Shown piece after piece: positions 16,944 to 25,406 of a stretch of DNA of 64,000 nucleotides. Made by a program: the position numbers and the translations under genes. The notes beneath the pieces are model-generated. The model ran no database searches and had not been told where the DNA came from. It saw only the letters and a list, made by a program, of their open reading frames with translations. The number at the start of each line of letters is the position of its first letter. The stretch's first letter is position 1. This stretch comes from CALLPQ01 sp038531745 (GTDB lineage Bacteria; Pseudomonadota; Alphaproteobacteria; Caulobacterales; Parvularculaceae): NCBI GenBank assembly GCA_038531745.1, contig JBCBBJ010000014.1, positions 1 through 64,000 on the forward strand. Direction: 5' to 3'.

Positions 16944-17704
16944 GGCCTGGTCTTTCTGTTGTTCTTGGGGCGCGCGATAGGACCGTTTTCCGTCTCGTTT
17001 TTATCCGTCTGGTACCTGTCAAAAAGGTCCGGTCGTCGTGTGCGTGTTATTTCTTCTGCCTTTCGGTGCCGCCATTCGGCGATCTTTTTGTGGTTGCCCG
17101 ATTGAAGTACTGCCGGAACGCGTAATCCTTCCACGGTGCGCGGGCGGGTATACTGAGGATATTCCAGTAAGCCTTGGGTAAAGCTTTCCTCGCCCAGTGA
17201 TTGCGCGGAGCCTAATACGCCGGGGATCAGCCGAACGCAAGCCTCAACCATGGCCATGGTGGCAATTTCACCGCCCGCCAGAACAAAGTCGCCCAAGGAG
17301 ATTTCCTCGATGGGACGCGCCTCAAAAAATCGTTCGTCAATGCCCTCGAACCTGCCGCAGACAAAAACGGCCCCAGGGCCGGCGGCAAGACGCTGGGCTG
17401 TGGTCTGGTCAAACGGCGTGCCGCGCGGTGACGGGCACACAATGGGCATATCTGCGGGCATGTCCGTGCGTGCCGCCGCCCCATCAAGGGCGGCCAAAAG
17501 AATATCAGCGCGCATCACAAGACCGGCGCCGCCCCCCGCCGGCGTGTCATCAACAGACCCATAACGATTATCCGCATGGTCGCGGATATTGTGGGGGCTA
17601 AGCGACCAATACCCATCATTGAGACCCCGGCCAATGACGCCCAACCCTAAAGCGCCAGGAAACATCTCGGGATAAAGGGTCAATATTTGTGCTTGCCAGG
17701 CCAT
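16940..17704 (-). CDS. trmD: tRNA (guanine37-N1)-methyltransferase
   Basis: The protein has 254 residues. It methylates G37 next to the anticodon, preventing +1 frameshifts. Knot-fold SPOUT motifs are present: 'DDTPAGGGAGLVMRADIL', 'CPSPRGTPFDQTTAQRLA', 'VCGRFEGIDERF' and 'EISLGDFVLAGGE'. The usual rpsP and rimM partners are not upstream; instead the gene starts about 100 bp from the divergent dapB. The C-terminal tail after 'RTRRPDLFDRY' is polar and extends past the usual end. Confidence 0.97.
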   Translation of the reverse strand: MAWQAQILTLYPEMFPGALGLGVIGRGLNDGYWSLSPHNIRDHADNRYGSVDDTPAGGGAGLVMRADILLAALDGAAARTDMPADMPIVCPSPRGTPFDQTTAQRLAAGPGAVFVCGRFEGIDERFFEARPIEEISLGDFVLAGGEIATMAMVEACVRLIPGVLGSAQSLGEESFTQGLLEYPQYTRPRTVEGLRVPAVLQSGNHKKIAEWRHRKAEEITRTRRPDLFDRYQTDKNETENGPIARPKNNRKTRP

Positions 17705-17805
17705 GGCGCCTCAATTGCCGGTTGTTGGGGAAAATGCGGGAAATTTCGCGCGGTCTTGCCCGCATGATGCCCCCCTGTTAGCCACAACACAGCACCCGAT
17801 CAAGA

Positions 17806-18675
17806 ATGGCCATCCCAATGCCCGCACGAGACGCCGCTGCTGCGACCCCGTCCCCGAACTTCTCTTTGCTCATTACTGGCGCCAGTGGCCGGATGGGCCG
17901 GGCCGTGGGGGCGCTCGCGCTTGCCAATCCGGTAATCACGGTGGCCGCGGCAATAGACCGGCCCCACAGCCCGGTATTGGGATCAGATTTTGGCAGTCTG
18001 GCGGGCGAGGCCGCTTGCGGCGTGAGCGTCGGCAGTGACCTTCACACCGCGTTGTCGGTCAGCGCTGGCCCGGCGCCGCGCGTCATCATCGATTTTTCAA
18101 CCCCGGCGGCAAGCCTTGAAACGCTAACGCAGGCAGTCGCCCATGACTGCGCGCTTGTGGTAGGCACAACCGGGTTCGCGCCCGCCGATGATGCGCGTTT
18201 CGCGCAGGCCGCCGAGGACATCCCGATTGTAAAATCAGGCAATATGAGCACCGGTATCGCCATCCTCTCCGCCCTGGTGGCGCAGGCAACCCGGCACCTG
18301 CCCGAATTCGATATCGAAATTACCGAGGCGCACCATCGCCATAAAATCGATGCACCTTCAGGCACAGCGCTGATGCTGGGCGAAGCGGCGGCCGAGGGGC
18401 GAGGCCGCAAGCTGGCGGACCTGCGCACCAAGCCGCGCGACGGTATCACCGGTGCCCGGGCGGAGGGCACCATCGGTTTTTCGGTTATTCGCGGCGGCGG
18501 TATTGTGGGCGACCATTCGGTGATGCTTGTCTCGGAAACGGAAACTCTGACGCTGTCTCACCATGCCATCGACCGCAGCCTGTTTGCCGATGGGGCGTTG
18601 CGTGCTGCCACCTGGCTCGCGGTAACAACGCCGACACCGGGGCTTTACGCCATGAATGACGTGTTGGGCCTATGA
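17806..18675 (+). CDS. dapB: 4-hydroxy-tetrahydrodipicolinate reductase
   Basis: The protein has 289 residues. It reduces hydroxy-tetrahydrodipicolinate with NAD(P)H in the lysine and diaminopimelate pathway. 'LLITGASGRMGRAV' is the dinucleotide-binding loop, 'VVGTTGF' and 'SGNMSTGI' follow, and 'ITEAHHRHKIDAPSGTALMLGE' holds the catalytic His/Lys and substrate-binding residues. The N-terminal 20 residues before the Rossmann strand are longer than usual, so the ATG at 17818 is an alternative. It converges with the TonB-receptor gene, 8 bp apart. Confidence 0.97.
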   Translation: MAIPMPARDAAAATPSPNFSLLITGASGRMGRAVGALALANPVITVAAAIDRPHSPVLGSDFGSLAGEAACGVSVGSDLHTALSVSAGPAPRVIIDFSTPAASLETLTQAVAHDCALVVGTTGFAPADDARFAQAAEDIPIVKSGNMSTGIAILSALVAQATRHLPEFDIEITEAHHRHKIDAPSGTALMLGEAAAEGRGRKLADLRTKPRDGITGARAEGTIGFSVIRGGGIVGDHSVMLVSETETLTLSHHAIDRSLFADGALRAATWLAVTTPTPGLYAMNDVLGL

Positions 18676-18683
18676 CCCCGCCG

Positions 18684-20945
18684 CTATAAGGCGAGGCGCA
18701 ACCGGACGCCATAAGTTGCAACCTGGCCTGGCGCAGCAACACTGGCACCCGGCGTAAAGAAATTGCGGGTCTCGTCATAATCGCTATTGGTGATATTCCG
18801 TCCCCAGACGGCGACTTCCCACGGACCATCCTGGGGCCCAACAGCCAGCTGTGCGTTCACCAGCCAATAGCCATCAACCCGAAAATCCGGGCCCAGTAAG
18901 GGCAGTTCGAGGCTGGAGCGATAGGCGTAATTTATCCCCGAACGCACAACAAGGCCGCCAGCCACCGGCAACGCATGGTCAAGTGCCCCCTGATAGGTCA
19001 GCGCCGGAAAACCCAGGGCCTGGCCCGCCCGATCAACAAACACCGCGCTGCCCGCCGTCCCCGTGCCCGCGATATCAAGATCGGTAAAACGCTGGAACGT
19101 GCCTTCTTTATAGCCAAGCGTTTGGCTGATCGTCAGCTGATCGGTAATCTGCCAGACAAACTCGCCTTCAGCGCCATAGATCGTGCTTTCCGGCGCATTG
19201 ACGATACGCCCCACAATGGCGCCCGTAGCCTCGTCAAAGATCGCGGACTGTACCTGCTGGTCCTGATAGTCATAATAAAAGCTTGTGAGATTAAACCGTA
19301 CACGGCTGTTTAACGTGGCTTTCACCCCCACCTCAATGGCATTCAGACGTTCTTCCTCGAACGGATCAACGGCCCGCGGGTTCAAGGTGTTATAGGCGGT
19401 AAACCCGCCCGACTTTACGCCGCGATTATAACTTGCATAGACGAGGAGATTGTCCGTTGGCGTTATCTCAAGGGCGGCGCGGCCCGTTAAGGCGTTCAAT
19501 GACTGGCGCCGCGTTTCAAGCGTGCCATCAAGACTGCCATTGGCGAAATTGAACGGGCCAAACCCGCTGGCAAACGTACCAAGATCATTGAGCTCGCGAT
19601 TTTCATCCTCATACCGCAAGCCACCGATAAGCCGGACCTGATCGTTCAGCTGATATTCCGCTTGCCCAAAAATGCCGATGGTGCGCACGTCGCTGTTATA
19701 GGGTGTTGAAACCGCAAAGCCGGGGCCAAAGCTGGCCACAAAATCCGACTGGTAAAGCTCCTCAAGATATTCCACCGAGCCATAGAGCCCTGCGGTCCAG
19801 ACCAATCGGTCGGCGGCCGTTGACCGCAGCCGAACCTCGTGGGTTGAGACGTCAATATTGCTCTGGAAGAACACATCTGCCGCCCCGAGACTATTGGCAT
19901 CAAAGTCATTGAATTCGGTGCGCTCAAAATGCTCATAGCTCCCCACATAAATCAGATCAACCGTACCCAGATCAACGGTCAGTGTGGCGCTGCCCCCGAT
20001 GCCGGTATTGTCGCGGAACGGCGCCTCATCGGTGGTCAGCCCGGTGACAGTGGCAAATTCTTCGCTGATGCCAAAGCTGGTTTCGCGGCGGCCCGCATGA
20101 GCCAGGGCGCCGCCAAAGGCGCTGTCTTCGAACAATTGCAGGCCAAGCCCGTCGGATTGATCCCGGTTGCCATGGACGTTTACCAGCAACAGGGAATTGC
20201 GGCCCAGATCAATCTCCACCAGGGCGCGGGCAGCAAACCGGTTGGCATCACCCAACGTTTGTCCGGTTTCGCGGTTGATCTGCCAGTCGCCCCCTTGTGT
20301 TGCGGTGGCGGCAAGGCGCGCCCGCACCCCGTCTGTGATGGGGCCGGACACATAGCCTTGTGCGGCCACCCGGCCAAACCGTCCCGCCTCAACGGTCAGG
20401 CCCGCGGCAAACGCCTGCGTAGGTCGATTGGAGATCAGCTTGATCGCCCCGCCGGTTGTGTTGCGGCCATAAAGCGTGCCCTGGGGCCCGCGCAAAACCT
20501 CCGCCCGCGCCACATCAAACAAGACCCCTTGTGTTGTCACCGGCACCGGATAGGCAACATCGTCCACATAAATCCCAACGCTTGGCGCGTTTAGCGTGGC
20601 ATAATCGCGAAAGCCGATGCCGCGCAGGGAAAATGACGGTTGGGCGCTGCCAAACTGATTTTCGATTTCCAGATTGGGGGTGATATTTTCCAGCGCATTA
20701 ATCGTCGCGACCCCCTTTTCGATCAGGGCATCGCCGGTGAACGCGGTAATGGCAATACCCACATCTTGCGCCCGTTCTTCGCGGCGCCGGGCGGTGACGA
20801 TGATCTCCTCCAAACCGGGCGTGTCCGCCTCAATGGCGGGGCTTGTGCCGGTTTGGGAAAAAGCGGGTGCAGAACAGAATGGCGCTGAGCACAGCGCGGT
20901 GGTGGAAAACAACATGGCAAACACATGCCGGGCGGATACGACCAT
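18684..20945 (-). CDS. TonB-dependent outer-membrane receptor
   Basis: The product is 753 residues. A signal peptide of about 30 residues ends near 'PAFSQ', followed by a TonB box-like 'LEEIIVTARRREE'. The plug domain contains 'FSLRGIGFRDY', 'VGIYVDDVAYP' and 'VLRGPQGTLYGRNTTGGAIKLIS', and a 22-strand-type beta-barrel fills the rest, ending with an aromatic-poor 'YGVRLRLAL' strand. It imports a scarce ligand using TonB energy. The ligand (iron chelate, vitamin or sugar) cannot be read. No TonB/ExbBD or FecIR gene is near, and the upstream gene is separated by 280 bp. Confidence 0.92.
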   Translation of the reverse strand: MVVSARHVFAMLFSTTALCSAPFCSAPAFSQTGTSPAIEADTPGLEEIIVTARRREERAQDVGIAITAFTGDALIEKGVATINALENITPNLEIENQFGSAQPSFSLRGIGFRDYATLNAPSVGIYVDDVAYPVPVTTQGVLFDVARAEVLRGPQGTLYGRNTTGGAIKLISNRPTQAFAAGLTVEAGRFGRVAAQGYVSGPITDGVRARLAATATQGGDWQINRETGQTLGDANRFAARALVEIDLGRNSLLLVNVHGNRDQSDGLGLQLFEDSAFGGALAHAGRRETSFGISEEFATVTGLTTDEAPFRDNTGIGGSATLTVDLGTVDLIYVGSYEHFERTEFNDFDANSLGAADVFFQSNIDVSTHEVRLRSTAADRLVWTAGLYGSVEYLEELYQSDFVASFGPGFAVSTPYNSDVRTIGIFGQAEYQLNDQVRLIGGLRYEDENRELNDLGTFASGFGPFNFANGSLDGTLETRRQSLNALTGRAALEITPTDNLLVYASYNRGVKSGGFTAYNTLNPRAVDPFEEERLNAIEVGVKATLNSRVRFNLTSFYYDYQDQQVQSAIFDEATGAIVGRIVNAPESTIYGAEGEFVWQITDQLTISQTLGYKEGTFQRFTDLDIAGTGTAGSAVFVDRAGQALGFPALTYQGALDHALPVAGGLVVRSGINYAYRSSLELPLLGPDFRVDGYWLVNAQLAVGPQDGPWEVAVWGRNITNSDYDETRNFFTPGASVAAPGQVATYGVRLRLAL

Positions 20946-21170
20946 GGAATAAACCTAATCAAATGGGGGTTGCATCGCCTGTTCGGCAATATCGTAAGGG
21001 GCCTGCCCGTCAAATGATCACGAGATCATCCGTAGGCGCCGGTGCTGGCCGTTATGGTGGCTGGTTTGGGCCTAGACAAAAGCCGGGGACAAACCGGGCG
21101 ACTGTTCGTCGCGCCATCCCAAATGGATATCACAAGACGGACAAAAGGCAACGCCAGCGATATGTCAGGC

Positions 21171-21209
21171 GCATGCACATGCACATGCACATGCACAGGC
21201 ACATGCACA
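21171..21209. repeat. Hexanucleotide tandem repeat (ATGCAC)n
   Basis: The unit ATGCAC is repeated about four times, then interrupted by AGGCAC, one more ATGCAC and an AGGCGC. It lies in the 280-bp gap between the start of the TonB receptor (20945) and the stop of the hydrolase gene (21226). Reading frames are not needed here because the tract is outside both genes. Copy number could change by slippage and alter spacing upstream of the receptor gene. Confidence 0.8.
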
Positions 21210-21225
21210 GGCGCAGAGCGCCCTC

Positions 21226-22041
21226 TCAAGCGCCCCGTAGAAAGGGCAAAACGGCGTGCACAAAACCGGCAGGATCATCCCAGTGTAGAGAATGAGCCGC
21301 CTCATTTAGCGTCACGATTTGCGCCACTGGCATGGCCAAAAGATCTCGCGCGCCTTGTGTACCGGCGAAAAACCTGTCGCACCCGCCATGGACGATCAGC
21401 GCCGGGCAGGTGACCTCTTGCGGCTGTGCGGTAAGGGTTTCGGCAAAGAGCGCCTCAATTTGTGCCACAAAATCCGCCGCTGTCTGGCCATGTTCCATGG
21501 CCGAAGCCATTTGCGCTGCCGCCAGGACCGCGCGGCTATCCTCAAAAAATTTCGGGGCAAAAAGCCACTGGAAGAGGACGCGGTACCAGAGTGTTTCTTC
21601 ATCGGCTGCCGCCAGAACCTGGCGCAAGCGCGCTAAATCGGTAAGCGCCTGGCGCATGGGTGCGGGCATTGACGCTGCGCCGCCCGCCATTACCAAACGG
21701 GAAATTCGGGTGGGAAACCTCGCTGCCAACTCCATGGCCAGCGACGCCCCCATGGAATGGCCAAGCACCCTTACCGGGCCCTTCGTATAATGATCAATTA
21801 AGGCCGCATAATCACCAACCATCTTGGACAGATTGATCGTCTCCCCGGGGTGGAGAGTGGTTTGCCCGCACCCCTGATTATCGGGCATAATCAGCCGAAA
21901 TTCCGTACCCAGAGGGCCCACGATCGGTCCCCAGCTGCGGTTGTCGCTGGCCAGACCGGCAAGGAGGAGGAGTGGCGGCCCATCGGGGTTGCCCCCCTCC
22001 ACCACATGGTAGGATGCATGCTTGCCCTTAAACACTGCCAT
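21226..22041 (-). CDS. Alpha/beta hydrolase
   Basis: The product is about 271 residues. The alpha/beta-hydrolase fold shows 'PPLLLLAGLASDNRSWGP' (oxyanion region), the nucleophile elbow GHSMGAS, an acid after 'CPALIVHGGCDRFF' and the catalytic histidine in 'LNEAAHSLHWDDP'. The ATG at 22041 has GGAAAGG upstream and overlaps the end of the ABC ATPase gene by 14 bp, so it is the last gene of the transporter operon. It may act on the imported compound (for example hydrolysing an ester or amide), which is inferred from context only. Confidence 0.82.
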   Translation of the reverse strand: MAVFKGKHASYHVVEGGNPDGPPLLLLAGLASDNRSWGPIVGPLGTEFRLIMPDNQGCGQTTLHPGETINLSKMVGDYAALIDHYTKGPVRVLGHSMGASLAMELAARFPTRISRLVMAGGAASMPAPMRQALTDLARLRQVLAAADEETLWYRVLFQWLFAPKFFEDSRAVLAAAQMASAMEHGQTAADFVAQIEALFAETLTAQPQEVTCPALIVHGGCDRFFAGTQGARDLLAMPVAQIVTLNEAAHSLHWDDPAGFVHAVLPFLRGA

Positions 22042-23593
22042 CGGCGTACCTTTCCACTTCAAGGCCGGGGGTTGCCTCAATCAGTGCGCGGCTGGCCGGG
22101 TGGCGCGCCGCCAGTAAAGGCTGATCATGCGCAAGCGTTTCCACAATCGATCCCTCACTGGTCATCAGAATGGTAGAACAGAGTTGGCGCAGAAACCGCA
22201 AATCATGGGAAACGAATATGCCCGCCATGGCCCGTTCTGTCGTCAGAGTGTGGATCAGGTCCATGATCATCTGCTGATGATCAGGGTCAAGGGCGGACAC
22301 TGCCTCGTCAAACAAGACGATATCGGGGTCGCCAATGATGGCCCGGGCGATGGCAACGCGCTGGCGTTGGCCCCCCGATAGCGCCTGGGGCAACCGGTCA
22401 AGCATCACGGGTGACAGCCCCACCGCCGTCAGCGCTTGTGCCGCACGATCTCGTTTTTTATCCGTAGAAAGATCATGACGATGATGGAGAGGCTCTGTCA
22501 GGCTTTGTAACAGCGTATGACGGGGATTAAGACTGCCCTTGGGATCTTGAAATACAATCTGAATGGGATGGGCGTTGATGGTTGACGCACTCACACTATG
22601 GGCTTGCCGGATCAGGTTTATCGCGCCCCCATCCGGGCTGATCAGGTTCACAAGGCCCTTGAGCAAGGTCGATTTTCCGCACCCCGATGCCCCGGCGATG
22701 CCAATCACTTCTCCCTCGTGGACGGTGAAGCTGGCGCCATTAACGACGCGCTTATGAGCCGGTTTCTGCCAGAAAAAGGTCTTTGGCCGGGGATAAGACA
22801 GGGTGAGATTTTCCACCCGCAACAAGGGCACCGCATCTTTTCCAGGACGCGCACTTTTAACCCTTGCGGGTTGTGGCGGCGCTTGGTCCTGGTGCGCAAT
22901 AATCGTCCCACCACTTATGGCTAGCTGCCGATCTGTATACGCCTTAAGCATGGGTTGATCGTGACTGATGAGCAGGATCGCCGCTTCACGGCGTTGGGCG
23001 GTGGCCATCAACACGTCCAAAACCTTTTTCTGACTGACCATATCGAGTGCCGTTGTTGGCTCATCGGCAATGATGATGGATGGCGATTGGGCGAGGACCA
23101 TGGCAATGGCAACGCGCTGGCGTTGGCCGCCGGAAAGTTGGAAAGGATAAGCCCGCGGAGAAATATCGTCCGGTGGCAGATTAACCTCCCGCATGAGGGT
23201 CAGAACCCGCGCGTCATCGGGCGCCAAACGTTGACGTGGGTCCGCATCCGCCGCCCGTTCGGCGGCCTCGGCAATCTGCGCCCCAATGCTCATTAGCGGG
23301 TTCAGCGCCGTCATCGGCTCCTGAAACACCATACCAATCTCGCGGCCCCGCACCTGGCGGCGTGCCGCCTCCGTCAAGCGTAACAGATTGGACCCTTTGA
23401 GACGGATGTCGCCGGTTATCTGCGCGGCCCGGGGCAACAAACCGAGGATCGCCAAACCGAGCAGTGATTTTCCGGAGCCCGACGGCCCGGAAAGTCCCAC
23501 GCACTCACCCGGTTCAAGGCTCAAGGCGATGTTGTGCAGGATCGGCTCTGCGCCAAACCCAAGGGTGAGATCGTTAACCGTCAGCGCGCTCAT
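22028..23593 (-). CDS. Peptide-type ABC transporter, ATP-binding protein with two ATPase domains
   Basis: About 521 residues with two complete ABC domains in tandem, as in YejF-type importers. The first has Walker A 'GPSGSGKSLL', signature 'LSGGQRQRVAIAMVL' and 'IIADEPTTALD'. The second has 'GASGCGKSTLLKG', 'LSGGQRQRVAIARAI' and 'VLFDEAVSALD'. A linker of about 50 residues separates them. It powers uptake through the two permeases encoded upstream. The ATG at 23593 overlaps the stop of the permease gene (ATGA). Confidence 0.93.
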   Translation of the reverse strand: MSALTVNDLTLGFGAEPILHNIALSLEPGECVGLSGPSGSGKSLLGLAILGLLPRAAQITGDIRLKGSNLLRLTEAARRQVRGREIGMVFQEPMTALNPLMSIGAQIAEAAERAADADPRQRLAPDDARVLTLMREVNLPPDDISPRAYPFQLSGGQRQRVAIAMVLAQSPSIIIADEPTTALDMVSQKKVLDVLMATAQRREAAILLISHDQPMLKAYTDRQLAISGGTIIAHQDQAPPQPARVKSARPGKDAVPLLRVENLTLSYPRPKTFFWQKPAHKRVVNGASFTVHEGEVIGIAGASGCGKSTLLKGLVNLISPDGGAINLIRQAHSVSASTINAHPIQIVFQDPKGSLNPRHTLLQSLTEPLHHRHDLSTDKKRDRAAQALTAVGLSPVMLDRLPQALSGGQRQRVAIARAIIGDPDIVLFDEAVSALDPDHQQMIMDLIHTLTTERAMAGIFVSHDLRFLRQLCSTILMTSEGSIVETLAHDQPLLAARHPASRALIEATPGLEVERYADGSV

Positions 23594-24456
23594 AGGGCGG
23601 GCACCGTTGTGGGGCCATGGGCGTTGCTGTGCTCGCGGCTGGTCAGATGATCCGCCGCAATCCCTAAACTCATGACGGTCAGGATGATGGCGCCGCCTGG
23701 AAAAAGCGCCAGCCATGGGGCAGTGCCAACAAAAGTCTGCGCCTCGTTCAACATACGCCCCCAACTGGCCAGTGGCGGCTGCACCCCAAGACCGATGTAG
23801 GACAGCCCCGCCTCCGCCGTGATGCCCACAGACATTTGAATAATCATCTGGGTCAGGAGCAATAGCCAAAGGTGTGGCAGAATATGGTCGCGGGAAATGC
23901 CGAGGGATGATCGGCCCACGGTGCGTGCACTCGCCACGAAATCCTGGGTCCAAAGGCTAAGGGCGGCGCCCCGTGTGACCCGGGCGAAGACGGGGATATT
24001 GAAAATGCCGATGGCAATGATCGCCGTCACAGCGCCCGGCCCGCGCACAGCGGTAATAAGAATGGCCAAAAGTAAGGACGGCAGGGCAAAGAGCATATCA
24101 TTCATCCGCATGACGAAGCCATCAACAAGGCCGCGCCGCGCCGCGGCCAACAGACCCAACGGCACGCCTAACGCCATCCCAAGGCCAACCGAGCCAAGCG
24201 CAATGGCCAAGGATGCGCGCCCCCCAACCATCAGCATGGAGAGGACATCGCGGCCAAAATGATCTGTTCCGAATACATGCGTAAAATCGGGACTGCGCAG
24301 CCTTGCGGCGATATCGATATGGGTGGGATTATGGGGTGTCCAGACAAAAGCCAATAGCGTGACGGCGACGATTGTCAAAAGCCAAACCATGGCCACACGC
24401 GCCAGGAGCGGCAGCTGGGCCCAGATGCCCTTGGCGGGACGGGCCACGGATATCAT
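23590..24456 (-). CDS. ABC transporter permease, DppC/OppC type
   Basis: This inner-membrane protein of 288 residues has about six membrane segments. 'FGTDHFGRDVLSMLMVGGRASLAIAL' is the signature of the DppC/OppC branch, and 'DFVASARTVGRSSLGISRDHILPH' is the EAA loop that contacts the ATPase. It overlaps the upstream permease gene by 4 bp and the ATPase gene by 4 bp, so the four transporter genes are translated as one operon. Confidence 0.94.
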   Translation of the reverse strand: MISVARPAKGIWAQLPLLARVAMVWLLTIVAVTLLAFVWTPHNPTHIDIAARLRSPDFTHVFGTDHFGRDVLSMLMVGGRASLAIALGSVGLGMALGVPLGLLAAARRGLVDGFVMRMNDMLFALPSLLLAILITAVRGPGAVTAIIAIGIFNIPVFARVTRGAALSLWTQDFVASARTVGRSSLGISRDHILPHLWLLLLTQMIIQMSVGITAEAGLSYIGLGVQPPLASWGRMLNEAQTFVGTAPWLALFPGGAIILTVMSLGIAADHLTSREHSNAHGPTTVPAL

Positions 24457-25406
24457 GGGCGCCCCGATCGGATGCGTGGATCAATCAGGCGATACCCCAA
24501 ATCAACCAGTAGGGAGACCATGAGCACCAAAACGATGAGGATCATTACAATGGCGCGCACCGTGATAAGATCGCGTTGAGCCACAGCCTCCAGCACCAGC
24601 TGGCCTAGCCCGGGGAGAAAGAAAATCTTCTCAATGATAACCCCGCCCGCAATCAGAAAGGAGAATTGGAGACCAATAATGGTCAGTACCGGGATCAGGG
24701 CATTTTTGAACTGGTGGCGCACAAGTATTTCCCCGGCGCTTAACCCCTTGGCGCGGGCGGTGCGTACATAATCGGCCGATGCGGTTTCCAACAAGGCTGT
24801 ACGCATAATTCGTGTAAGGATCGCTGCCTGGGGCACCGCAAGGGCGATCGCTGGCAAAGTTAGCGCCCGTAAACCGGGTGCCAGGCCAGCTTGCCAACCG
24901 GGAAAGCCGCCGGCGCTGAACCAGCTTAGATTGACCGCAAAAACCCCCACCAACAGCACGCCGAGCCAGAAATTTGGTACCGCAAGGCCAAGCCCGGCGC
25001 CCGCGCTGATCAAGCGGTCAGGCCATAACCGGTGAAATCGCACCGCCACCAAGGCCAGGGGGACCGCAAGAAGCATGACGAGCGCCAAGGTATAAAGGGT
25101 GAGGGGGACAGACACCCACAAACGCTCCGCAATCAGGCCAGCCACGGGCACGCGGTACGTATAGCTGGTGCCAAAATCACCATGCACCATGCCGCCGATC
25201 CAGTGTCCGTATCGAACGAGGATAGGCTCATCAAAGCCGAACTCCGCACGCAAAGCATTGAGCGCGGCGGGGTCAGCATTCAAACCCATCATATAGGCCG
25301 CCGGGTCGCCAGGAATGATTTCTGTGATGCCAAAGACAAGTACCGACGCCATGATCAGTGTCATGACGGTCATCAAAGCGCGTGCTACCACACCATCCAT
25401 TAGCAT
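24453..25406 (-). CDS. ABC transporter permease, DppB/OppB type
   Basis: The protein has 317 residues and six membrane segments. 'FGITEIIPGDPAAYMMG', 'GDFGTSYTYRVPV' and the EAA loop 'DYVRTARAKGLSAGEILVRHQFKNALIPVLT' are typical of DppB/OppB. It forms the channel with the DppC-like partner. It overlaps the gene for the solute-binding protein upstream by 7 bp and the DppC-like gene downstream by 4 bp. Confidence 0.94.
   Translation of the reverse strand: MLMDGVVARALMTVMTLIMASVLVFGITEIIPGDPAAYMMGLNADPAALNALRAEFGFDEPILVRYGHWIGGMVHGDFGTSYTYRVPVAGLIAERLWVSVPLTLYTLALVMLLAVPLALVAVRFHRLWPDRLISAGAGLGLAVPNFWLGVLLVGVFAVNLSWFSAGGFPGWQAGLAPGLRALTLPAIALAVPQAAILTRIMRTALLETASADYVRTARAKGLSAGEILVRHQFKNALIPVLTIIGLQFSFLIAGGVIIEKIFFLPGLGQLVLEAVAQRDLITVRAIVMILIVLVLMVSLLVDLGYRLIDPRIRSGRP

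Noticed and set aside
21026..21295. Frames with repeated Val-His or Cys-Thr residues over the hexanucleotide repeat
   Set aside because: The periodic residues come only from translating the tandem repeat; no start signal supports them.
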